From NCBI GenBank assembly GCA_900547585.1, contig URHD01000007.1:1-41645 (forward strand): a stretch of 41,645 nucleotides of DNA. The letters run 5' to 3'. Below are positions 24,088-31,536 of the stretch, piece by piece. The position numbers and the translations under genes are program-made. Under the pieces are notes generated by a model. The model worked only from the letters and a program-made list of their open reading frames with translations. It did no database searches and was not told the origin of the DNA. Each line of letters opens with the position of its first letter. The stretch's first letter is position 1. This DNA is from an uncultured bacterium. Lineage in GTDB: Bacteria > Cyanobacteriota > Vampirovibrionia > Gastranaerophilales > Gastranaerophilaceae.

Positions 24088-24867
24088 TTAAGCTGGTTCC
24101 ACTTTTTCTTCAATGTTGTAAAAAACTGAAGCGTTTTTTACAAATTCTTCCGGTGAAGAGCTTGTGAAAAAAGTTTTTATGCCTTTCTTCTGCTTTTGGG
24201 GATAGTCATTTAAAATGCAAGCGGCAAAGCTTATTGCCGGATCAACAAAAAGCTCTTTTTTCGCATATTTTGAAAGGCTTTCCAGAAGATACGGATAATG
24301 AGTGCAGCCGAGGATTATCCTGTCGGGCTCAAAATCCAGCGCAGGTTTTAGATATTTTAGCAAAAGCTCATCCTTGTTGAAATTATCAAGTTTTTTTTCA
24401 ACAATCGAAACCCATTCAGGACAGGCGATTTCCAGAGTTTCAATTTGCGGGTTATGCTGTTTCAGAGATTTTGAATACATACCGCTTTTGACTGTTGCGT
24501 TTGTTGCAAAAACGACGATTTTTTTGATAGCTTTATCCCGGGCAATACATTCTGCTGCGGTTTGGATTATCGGGTAAAGTTTGAAGGAATAAGCGTCTTT
24601 GAGTTCTTCGTAAACCTGCGCAGATGAGGTGTTGCATGCCATAACCACCGAAGAAACCTTTTTTTGTTCAAAAAAATCAAAAATTTCACGGGCGATTTTC
24701 AAAAGTTCTTCTTTTGTCTTTTCCCCGTACGGAAGATTTTTTGTATCGCCAAAATAGATGTAATCCAAATCCGGACGCATTTGCACCAGCCGTTTAAAAA
24801 CCGTCAATCCGCCAACACCCGAGTCAAAAACCCCTATTGGTTTGTAATCTTTTTTTTCTTCCATCAT
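24088..24867 (-). CDS. murI: Glutamate racemase
   Basis: 259 residues. It interconverts L- and D-glutamate to supply D-Glu for peptidoglycan. The N-terminal motif IGVFDSGVGGLTV, the first catalytic Cys C78 in MACNTSSA and the second C188 in LGCTHYPYL are all present, with the usual spacing. The ATG lies 1 bp after the amidase stop; there is a second Met in tandem (ATGATG), so the start may be one codon later. It is co-transcribed with the wall amidase, so wall precursor supply and remodelling are linked. Confidence 0.96.
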   Translation of the reverse strand: MMEEKKDYKPIGVFDSGVGGLTVFKRLVQMRPDLDYIYFGDTKNLPYGEKTKEELLKIAREIFDFFEQKKVSSVVMACNTSSAQVYEELKDAYSFKLYPIIQTAAECIARDKAIKKIVVFATNATVKSGMYSKSLKQHNPQIETLEIACPEWVSIVEKKLDNFNKDELLLKYLKPALDFEPDRIILGCTHYPYLLESLSKYAKKELFVDPAISFAACILNDYPQKQKKGIKTFFTSSSPEEFVKNASVFYNIEEKVEPA

Positions 24868-24868
24868 T

Positions 24869-26749
24869 TTACTTCTTAATGTATTTTATAATGCCCTCTG
24901 CTATTGCTTCAGCTGTTTTTTGCTTTCTTTTGTCAGTCAGCAGGCTGGCTCTTTCCTCCGGATTTGAGATAAACCCTGTTTCAACAAGTATTGAAGGTGC
25001 AATATCATTATTGATAACATAAAATTTAGACTTAAACAATCCCCTATCCTTTGCGTCAATGGAATTTGCGAGCTGTTTATGCACTATTTGCGCAAAATCA
25101 TACGATGCTGGAGTGTAATAATGCGTTTCAATGCCGTGTCCCTCCGGACTTACGCTGGAATTTACGTGAATGCTGACAAAAAGGTCGCCTTTGTTCTCTT
25201 CTGTAAAAATAACACGCTCTTTCAGTCCGACATAAACATCGGTTTTCCTTGTCATCTGTACATCGTAGCCTTTTTTCTTCAAAATAGCTTCAACACGTTT
25301 TGAAATATCAAGCGTTATATCTTTTTCGTAAATTCCCTCACGCGTTGCCCCGACATCTGAACCTCCGTGGCCTGCGTCGATGATAATGGTTTTTATATTG
25401 GGGTTTTTCTTGATTATAGGTGTTGGAGATGCTTTGATTTCGGTTTCTTTCGGGGTTGTCATAACCAGCTGAATCATATTGTTGTCAAAAGATTCATTGT
25501 ATTCAATTGTTGCGTTTTGCTTTAGCGGAATTATCACTTTAAGGCCGACGTAAGGCAATTTGTCGGTTTTAATTGCAGAAAGCCTTTCTGATTTTAATGC
25601 AGCTTTAAAGGCCTGATGGTTGAACCCTGTTGAATTGTAAATTCCGATTTCAACTCTGTTGTTATAGCGTTTTATTGAGTGGATTGCAGGTGCACAGAAG
25701 CTTAACTGGAAAATATCCGTTATATCGTTTTGTTTTTTTGCAACGTAGTTTCCTATTGTTGCGTATCTGTCAAAAAGCTTCATCCCGAGGATTCTGTCGT
25801 CGTGCGCGAAGAAAATGCTTTGTCCGTCGAAAGAATATACCGGACGGAATTTTGTAACATCTTCGCTAGTAATGACAACGCGCGCTTTTGTGGGTTCAAA
25901 CTGACCTACTTTGATGGATTCACCCTCGGCAAGCATATATTCTTTGTTTCTTATCTCCTGTGCGACGTAAGTATTTGGCAAATCGAAAACTAGCCTTGTC
26001 GGATTTGAAACTATAATGGGGTTTTCAATTGCAATGTGTCCTATTCCCCGAATAAGTGCGTTTCCTCGTTTCACATCGATTCTGGAAACGTAATATCTTG
26101 ATTTTAATTTAAAATTCTTTTCTATCCTTGCTGTTTGTTGAATATTTCCATCTTTGAAGGCATTTTGTATCTGTGATACGGTTCCGTCGGGCCGCACTGT
26201 TTCTGTCGCATGCGGCTGAGGGATTTCTTTTGGGTCTTCTGAAAAACTTGTGTATTCATAGTAGTCAGAGGATGTGTCTTTTTGCTCTCTGTAGATGTTT
26301 GTCAAAAAGTCCTGTTTAAATAAGTCTTTTTTGTATAAAAAAATGAGGTTGCTGCCCAATTTATAAAGCCGTGTTTTTGAAACATCAAGGTCGTTGTTGT
26401 AATAAATGACCATTCTTACAACATGAGGGTTGGTTGAAAATTGAGAAATACGAACCTGCCGCAGTTTGCTGTTTTTAAAGCTCCAGCTTGTGTTCGGACG
26501 GGTCAAAACAGCATTTTCTATATCAAAATAAATCCTGTTCGGGTTTGATAATTTGCCGGTTTTGACGTTTATCGGCGTGTTCGGGGCATTTAGCGTGCCG
26601 ATAAAAATGAGATTATCGGAATTGTCAAAGTTTATCGTGTTTATTTTGATGACATTCTGTGCAAATGCGTTGCTGCAAAACAAATTTACAACAATCACAA
26701 AAAGGAATATTAATACTTTTTTTAAAAGATTAAATTTCACAGCTGTCAA
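24869..26749 (-). CDS. amiC: N-acetylmuramoyl-L-alanine amidase with AMIN domains
   Basis: 626 residues. A signal peptide (LLKKVLIFLFVIVVNLFCSNAFA) is followed by AMIN-like beta domains at about 35-140 and 215-315, which target amidases to wall or septum. A C-terminal amidase_3 domain occupies about 445-626, with zinc ligands in IIDAGHGGSD, a Glu in GIYEKDIT, SIHVNSS and the catalytic Glu in ILVETGFISN. It cleaves the stem peptide from MurNAc in the periplasm during cell separation. The start is either TTG 26749 or GTG 26740; AGGGGAGG at 26753-26760 is close to the first and far from the second, so the choice is uncertain by three codons. It leads an operon with murI. Confidence 0.93.
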   Translation of the reverse strand: MTAVKFNLLKKVLIFLFVIVVNLFCSNAFAQNVIKINTINFDNSDNLIFIGTLNAPNTPINVKTGKLSNPNRIYFDIENAVLTRPNTSWSFKNSKLRQVRISQFSTNPHVVRMVIYYNNDLDVSKTRLYKLGSNLIFLYKKDLFKQDFLTNIYREQKDTSSDYYEYTSFSEDPKEIPQPHATETVRPDGTVSQIQNAFKDGNIQQTARIEKNFKLKSRYYVSRIDVKRGNALIRGIGHIAIENPIIVSNPTRLVFDLPNTYVAQEIRNKEYMLAEGESIKVGQFEPTKARVVITSEDVTKFRPVYSFDGQSIFFAHDDRILGMKLFDRYATIGNYVAKKQNDITDIFQLSFCAPAIHSIKRYNNRVEIGIYNSTGFNHQAFKAALKSERLSAIKTDKLPYVGLKVIIPLKQNATIEYNESFDNNMIQLVMTTPKETEIKASPTPIIKKNPNIKTIIIDAGHGGSDVGATREGIYEKDITLDISKRVEAILKKKGYDVQMTRKTDVYVGLKERVIFTEENKGDLFVSIHVNSSVSPEGHGIETHYYTPASYDFAQIVHKQLANSIDAKDRGLFKSKFYVINNDIAPSILVETGFISNPEERASLLTDKRKQKTAEAIAEGIIKYIKK

Positions 26750-26826
26750 AAACCTCCCCTCAACATCATACTACAATATTTCAGGTAACGACATTAATTT
26801 ACAATCGTTCAAATATAATCACAAAA

Positions 26827-27549
26827 TTACAGGTTAATGTTGAGTTTGGGGATTTTTATGCCGAAAACTTTTTCAATATCAACATTATTTATAAAAATAT
26901 CAATAATCTCGCCCGGTTTTACGCTGGAAAAATTAGGGATTTCGGGAATTATTCCCAGAATCTTTGCATCGGAATATTCTTCAATAAGACGCGGAGCTGT
27001 TTTGATTGCTGCGTCGGTCGTGCCTTCCGGATATCTGTTGATAATAACGCCGGAGACATCGATTCCCAAGCATTTTGCCTGATTTATCGTAAGAAGCGTG
27101 TGATTAATCGTCCCTAAATCAGGTCTGGCGACGATTAAGGCCGGAAGATTCAGAGCTTTTATTATGTCAGCCATTGTTTTGCCCTCAAGAGCCGGAACCA
27201 TAAGCCCTCCTGCGCCCTCAACAAGAATAACTTCACATTTTTTGCGTAAAGCATTAAAATCGCTCTGAACAACGGAGAATTCCATATGTTCCCCCTCGAG
27301 TTCTGCCGCAATCAACGGTGCAGTTGGGGCTTTTAACAGGTAGGAGCAGCGGGTTTCAATATAGAAATCAACAGTTTTTACAAAAGCAAGGTCGGGTGAA
27401 ACAAAAAATCCGTTTTTTTCTTCCGCACCGCTTTGAAAAGGCTTAAAAACGCCTGCCTTGTATCCGAGCGACTGCATAACCGCAGCAATTCCTGCTGTTA
27501 CAACGGTTTTTCCGATATCTGTATCTGTTCCCGTAACAAAGATGTTCAT
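26827..27549 (-). CDS. bioD: Dethiobiotin synthetase
   Basis: 240 residues. It closes the ureido ring of dethiobiotin from diaminopelargonate, CO2 and ATP. The P-loop GTDTDIGKT is at residues 7-15, with substrate-loop FKPFQSG, VEGAGGLMVP and the GVIINRY base-binding segment. It overlaps the upstream pseudouridine synthase gene by 4 bp (ATGA). No bioA, bioB or bioF gene is nearby, so the pathway is scattered or biotin precursors are scavenged. The 77 bp to the amidase gene hold nothing recognisable. Confidence 0.94.
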   Translation of the reverse strand: MNIFVTGTDTDIGKTVVTAGIAAVMQSLGYKAGVFKPFQSGAEEKNGFFVSPDLAFVKTVDFYIETRCSYLLKAPTAPLIAAELEGEHMEFSVVQSDFNALRKKCEVILVEGAGGLMVPALEGKTMADIIKALNLPALIVARPDLGTINHTLLTINQAKCLGIDVSGVIINRYPEGTTDAAIKTAPRLIEEYSDAKILGIIPEIPNFSSVKPGEIIDIFINNVDIEKVFGIKIPKLNINL

Positions 27550-28322
27550 TCTTTGTCCTTCTTTTCTTTCAATGCCATTTTTTCCGCTTTTTCAAGCTGT
27601 TTGAGCAAATCGCGTATTTCTTTTGGTTTGATGTATTTAAATTGCCCTTTTTTTAAGCCCTGAATGTTTATTGTCCCGTGAGAAACTCGTTTTAAGGAGA
27701 TAACCGGATGGCCGATAAAATCCAACATTTTTCTGATTTGTCTGTTTAGTCCCTGATAAAGCGTAATCTGCAAAACAGTGGTTTTACCGTCATATTCCAC
27801 AATCATCGCATCAGCGTAAGCGATTTTTCCCTTTTCGATTTCAATACCTTTTGCAAGGGTTTCCAAATCGTTCAAATTGAGCTTTCCCTCGGCAACTACG
27901 CGGTAAATTTTAGGGATTTTAACGGACGGATGGGTTAATTTGTTGATTAAATCCCCGTCATTTGTCATAATCAAGAGCCCTGTCGAGTCTTTATCCAGCC
28001 TGCCGACGGGTTTTAACTCTTTTATTTCTTCAGGAAGCAGGTCGTATATGGTTTTTCTGCCTTTTTCATCGTCGCAGGTTGTTATGTAGCCTGCGGGTTT
28101 GTAATATTTTATATAAGTCAGTTCGGACTTTTTTACAGGGGCGTTATTTACTGTAACAGCGTCTTTTTTGCTCACAAGGAATCCCATTTCGTTCACGGTT
28201 TTGCCGTTAACTTTAACGACGCCCGATTCAATGAGTTCATCGGCTTTTCTCCTTGAACAAAGCCCGCTTTGTGCGATAAATTTGTTTAGTCTAACCTTTT
28301 CTTCTGCTTTCCTGTTTTTCAT
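27546..28322 (-). CDS. rluB: Pseudouridine synthase, RsuA/RluB family
   Basis: 258 residues from ATG 28322. An S4 RNA-binding domain (about 8-60, RLNKFIAQSGLCSRRKADEL) precedes the catalytic domain with D110 in PVGRLDKDSTGLLIMTNDG, and LNRQIRKMLDFIG follows. It likely modifies 23S rRNA (RluB/RluE-like), though the exact uridine cannot be told. A TTG at 28349 would add nine residues. TTGCAA, 17 bp, CATGAT lies 6 nt before ATG 28322, with no Shine-Dalgarno, consistent with a leaderless start, but the -10 is weak. It is the first gene of a pair with bioD. The intergenic DNA upstream holds hairpins A and B. Confidence 0.9.
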   Translation of the reverse strand: MKNRKAEEKVRLNKFIAQSGLCSRRKADELIESGVVKVNGKTVNEMGFLVSKKDAVTVNNAPVKKSELTYIKYYKPAGYITTCDDEKGRKTIYDLLPEEIKELKPVGRLDKDSTGLLIMTNDGDLINKLTHPSVKIPKIYRVVAEGKLNLNDLETLAKGIEIEKGKIAYADAMIVEYDGKTTVLQITLYQGLNRQIRKMLDFIGHPVISLKRVSHGTINIQGLKKGQFKYIKPKEIRDLLKQLEKAEKMALKEKKDKE

Positions 28323-28371
28323 GCTCTTATCATGTACAAAAACTCTCAATTTTGCAATAGGGGGGATTGTT

Positions 28372-28447
28372 GGGGCGTAAAAAGTATGAATGATTCATTT
28401 TTCTAGCTTAATTCGCTGCGGCTTATAGGCGTCGAAAAATGCATCTT
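28372..28447 (+). repeat. Hairpin element family A, copy 4 (partly decayed stem)
   Basis: The 17-mer GGGGCGTAAAAAGTATG (28372-28388), also at locus 3, is followed by arms 28390-28403 and 28434-28447 that pair at 12 of 14 positions around a 30-nt loop (28404-28433). The loop begins TAGCTTAATTCGCTG and ends ATAGGCGTC, almost identical to copy 1 and of the same length. The longer outer stem seen in copies 1 and 2 is lost. Confidence 0.82.
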
Positions 28448-28481
28448 CTTGTTCTCGAACTTTGGCAGTTTTATCCAGCGA

Positions 28482-28597
28482 AGAAGCAAGGTATTCTCTT
28501 TGGAGTGACTATGGAGGAGGCGTCAAAAGGCTTGTTTTGTCATTAATTACGCCGGTTGCCGGGGGAATCGGAACGGAAAAGAGAATACCTTGCTTCT
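28482..28597 (+). repeat. Hairpin element family B, copy 2 (20-bp perfect stem)
   Basis: Arms 28482-28501 and 28578-28597 pair perfectly over 20 bp around a 76-nt loop starting GGAGTGACTATGGAGGAGG and ending CCGGGGGAATCGGAACGGA. The loop ends match the copy at 4468-4603, but the stem AGAAGCAAGGTATTCTCTTT is unrelated. It lies about 35 bp right of hairpin A. Together they fill the 338-bp gap between rluB and adhE. Confidence 0.88.
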
Positions 28598-28610
28598 GAC
28601 CCACACATCA

Positions 28611-28641
28611 AAAAAACGGAGCTTTTAACGGCTCCGTTTTT
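28611..28641 (-). terminator. Terminator after adhE
   Basis: AAAACGGAGC and GCTCCGTTTT form a perfect 10-bp stem with A- and T-runs outside. It lies 20 bp beyond the adhE stop on the minus strand and may also act on the plus strand. Confidence 0.9.
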
Positions 28642-28660
28642 CGAATTATACAGTATTTTA

Positions 28661-31303
28661 TTAGATAACACCGTAGTATGCATCGAGATACATTTGTTTT
28701 ATTTCTGAGAACAAAGGATATCTCGGGTTTGCGCCTGTGCACTGGTCGTCGAATGCAAGCTCAACCATTTCATCAAGTTTGGAAAGGAATTCCTGCTCGT
28801 CAATACCGAATTCTTTGATAGACATCGGCAGATTGAGGTCTTTTTTCATTTGAATCAATGCTTTTTGCAGCAATTCGACTTTTTCGTCATCGTTTTTACC
28901 GCCTAAGCCGAGCTCATCAGCAATCTGACCGTATTTTGCTTTCGCGCAGGGGAATTTGTACTGCGGGAACGCTGTCTGTTTAACAGGTTTGTCAGTTGCG
29001 TTGAACTTGATTACCTGATTGATTAACAGAGCGTTAGCCAGACCGTGAGGTACGTGGAACATAGCACCCAGCTTGTGAGCCATTGAGTGGCAAACACCGA
29101 GGAATGCGTTTGCAAACGCCATACCTGCGATTGTTGAAGCGTAGTGGACTTTTTCTCTTGCAATCGGGTCTTTTGCACCGTTGTCATAAGAACGTTTCAA
29201 GTATCTGAACAACAATTTCAGCGCTTCTAATGAGTTAGAATTTGTGAAGTTTGTTGCCATAGCTGAAACATAAGCTTCAATTGCGTGAGTGATTGCATCG
29301 TAACCGGAAACCGATGTCAAACCTTTAGGCATTGTGTCAACAAGGTTCGGGTCGATGATTGCAACGTTCGGAGTAAGCGCGTAATCAGCGATTGCATATT
29401 TTACGCCGGTCTGGTCATCAGTGATGATTGCGAATGGGGTAACCTCAGAACCTGTACCTGATGTTGTCGGTACACAAACCATTTCAGCCTTTTGACCGAG
29501 TGACGGAATCTGGCAGATTCTCTTTCTGATGTCCATAAATCTCATTGCAATGTCTTCGAACACCGTATCAGGCTGTTCGTACATCAACCAGAGGATTTTA
29601 GCTGCGTCCATTGATGAACCGCCGCCCAGAGCGATGAATACATCAGGTTCGTAAGCGTTAACCATCATCATTGCGTCGTTGATTGTTGAAAGCGTCGGAT
29701 CCGGTTTAACGTCAAAGAAGATTTGATAATCTACGCCGATATCATCCAGTGTTGCTGTGATTGCATTTGTCATGCCGGAATTGAACAGGAATCTGTCAGT
29801 AACGATGAATGCACGTTTTTTACCCTGCAATTCTCTGAGAGCGAGATCCAAAGCTCCTCTTTTGAAGTAAACTTTAGCGGGAACCTTGTACCAGAGCATG
29901 TTTTCTCTCCTTTCAGCAACTGTTTTGATGTTCAATAAGTGTTGAGGCCCTACGTTTTCGCTGACAGCGTTTCCGCCCCATGAGCCGCAGCCCAGTGTCA
30001 ATGACGGATTGAGCCTGAAGTTGTAAAGGTCGCCGATACCGCCCTGTGATGAAGGTGAATTGATTAAAATTCTGCTTGTGTGGAGCTTCAAACTGAATGC
30101 TTCAATTCTTTCAGGGAATCGGTCATCAGTGTAAAGCACTGAAGTGTGACCTGCGCCACCGAAATCAACGAGGTCGTAAGCTTTTTGTACTGCATCGTCA
30201 AAATCTTTTGCTTTGTACATAGCAAGAACCGGTGAAAGTTTTTCATGAGCGAACGCTTCTTCTTCACAAATATCAGTAACTTCGCCGATAAGAACTTTTG
30301 TGTCTTCAGGAACTTCAAGACCGGCCATAGCTGCGATTTTGTATGCAGGTTGACCTACAATGGCTGCGTTTAATCTTCCGTCTTTGAGGATTGTTGCAGC
30401 TACTTTGTCTTTTTCTGCTTTAGAAAGGATATATGCGCCTCTGAGGACGAATTCTTTCTTAACTTCGTCGTAAACATCTTTTACAACAACAACTGACTGC
30501 TCGGAAGCGCAAATCATACCGTTATCAAAAGTTTTTGAAAGAAGAATTGAAGAAACAGCCATCTGAATATCTGCAGTTTCGTCAATAACAGCAGGAGTGT
30601 TGCCGGGGCCTACACCAAGAGCGGGCTTTCCTGATGAATAAGCTGCTTTAACCATTCCGGGGCCGCCTGTTGCAAGGATAAGGTCGATGTCTTCGTGGTG
30701 CATTAATGCGCCGGAGAGTTCAACTGACGGTTCATCAATCCAGGCAATAAGTCCGTCCGGAGCGCCTGCTTTAACTGCCGCTTCAAGAACGATTTTTGCT
30801 GCTTCAATTGTGCATTTTTTAGCTCTCGGGTGAGGCGAGAATACCAGCGCGTTTCTTGTTTTTAATGCGATTAAAGATTTGAAAATAGCTGTTGAAGTCG
30901 GGTTTGTTGTCGGGATAACTGCAGCAATAACACCGATAGGTTCAGCAACTTTTTTGATTCCGTTGGCTTTGTCTTCTTCAATAACGCCGGCTGTCTTCAT
31001 GTTTTTGTATTTGTTGTAAATGTATTCTGCGGCGAAGTGGTTTTTGATGATTTTGTCTTCCATTACGCCCATGCCGGATTCTTCAACGGCCATTCTTGCG
31101 AGGGGGATTCTCATTTTGTCAGCTGCGGTTGCTGCTGCTTTGAAAATAGCATCTACTTGTTCCTGAGTGTAAGTAGCATAAATTTTTTGAGCTTTTTTTG
31201 CTCTTTCGATGATGAGCTTCAAATCGTCATGAGTTTTAACCTCACTTGATTTGTTGAAAGCCTTTTCCAGCTTTTCTGTTTCGGCTTGTTTTTTTGTTGC
31301 CAT
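28661..31303 (-). CDS. adhE: Bifunctional aldehyde-alcohol dehydrogenase
   Basis: 880 residues, close to the 891 of E. coli. It reduces acetyl-CoA to acetaldehyde and then to ethanol, regenerating two NAD+ in fermentation. The N-terminal aldehyde dehydrogenase domain (about 20-450) has catalytic C265 in DNGMICASEQS. The linker leads to an iron-dependent alcohol dehydrogenase (about 465-880) with GGGSSMDAAK and metal-site segments GYDAITHAIEAYVS and CHSMAHKLGAMFHVPHG. AAGGAG precedes the ATG. The promoter carries a Rex-type operator, fitting NADH/NAD+ control. It is a single-gene unit. Spirosome assembly is expected for the family. Confidence 0.97.
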   Translation of the reverse strand: MATKKQAETEKLEKAFNKSSEVKTHDDLKLIIERAKKAQKIYATYTQEQVDAIFKAAATAADKMRIPLARMAVEESGMGVMEDKIIKNHFAAEYIYNKYKNMKTAGVIEEDKANGIKKVAEPIGVIAAVIPTTNPTSTAIFKSLIALKTRNALVFSPHPRAKKCTIEAAKIVLEAAVKAGAPDGLIAWIDEPSVELSGALMHHEDIDLILATGGPGMVKAAYSSGKPALGVGPGNTPAVIDETADIQMAVSSILLSKTFDNGMICASEQSVVVVKDVYDEVKKEFVLRGAYILSKAEKDKVAATILKDGRLNAAIVGQPAYKIAAMAGLEVPEDTKVLIGEVTDICEEEAFAHEKLSPVLAMYKAKDFDDAVQKAYDLVDFGGAGHTSVLYTDDRFPERIEAFSLKLHTSRILINSPSSQGGIGDLYNFRLNPSLTLGCGSWGGNAVSENVGPQHLLNIKTVAERRENMLWYKVPAKVYFKRGALDLALRELQGKKRAFIVTDRFLFNSGMTNAITATLDDIGVDYQIFFDVKPDPTLSTINDAMMMVNAYEPDVFIALGGGSSMDAAKILWLMYEQPDTVFEDIAMRFMDIRKRICQIPSLGQKAEMVCVPTTSGTGSEVTPFAIITDDQTGVKYAIADYALTPNVAIIDPNLVDTMPKGLTSVSGYDAITHAIEAYVSAMATNFTNSNSLEALKLLFRYLKRSYDNGAKDPIAREKVHYASTIAGMAFANAFLGVCHSMAHKLGAMFHVPHGLANALLINQVIKFNATDKPVKQTAFPQYKFPCAKAKYGQIADELGLGGKNDDEKVELLQKALIQMKKDLNLPMSIKEFGIDEQEFLSKLDEMVELAFDDQCTGANPRYPLFSEIKQMYLDAYYGVI

Positions 31304-31323
31304 AGTGTAATTTCTCCTTTATC

Positions 31324-31370
31324 GTGAATTAATTCACTATTAGTGTAAACTCAAAATAATATTTTTGCAA
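31324..31370 (-). promoter_or_regulatory. adhE promoter with Rex-like operator
   Basis: On the minus strand, TTGCAA (31370-31365), 17 bp, then TACACT (31347-31342). Four bases on lies a perfect 14-bp palindrome, GTGAATTAATTCAC (31337-31324). It matches the core of the Rex site TTGTGAA-N4-TTCACAA except for the outer TT/AA. Rex represses adhE in many anaerobes when NADH is low. The overlap with the expected start site fits repression. Confidence 0.65.
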
Positions 31371-31456
31371 GTGTTCTTTTTACAATTATTAATAAAAAAG
31401 TCTTGATTCATATATATTTTGACGTTTTCGGATTTTGAAAGTTTCATCACAATTAG

Positions 31457-31481
31457 TGTGATTTTTTTCACAATTTCGTGA
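31457..31481. promoter_or_regulatory. Second palindromic site upstream of adhE
   Basis: TGTGA-N6-TCACA (31457-31472) followed by GTGA (31478-31481), in a short region of alternating TCACAATT and GTGATT units starting at 31446. It fits either a second Rex site or a CRP/FNR-family site, about 155 bp before the adhE ATG. The rest of the 233-bp gap to the TolC-fusion gene shows nothing clear. Confidence 0.5.
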
Positions 31482-31536
31482 TTTCTTCTTCGTTTTTATA
31501 TTGTATAGTAAATTAAACTCCGGTCAATAGCCTCTA

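Noticed and set aside
4372..28597. Hairpins A and B as CRISPR repeats or integron attC sites
   Set aside because: There is no regular array or spacer pattern, no cas or integrase gene, and no conserved R'/R'' core boxes; copies lie kilobases apart.
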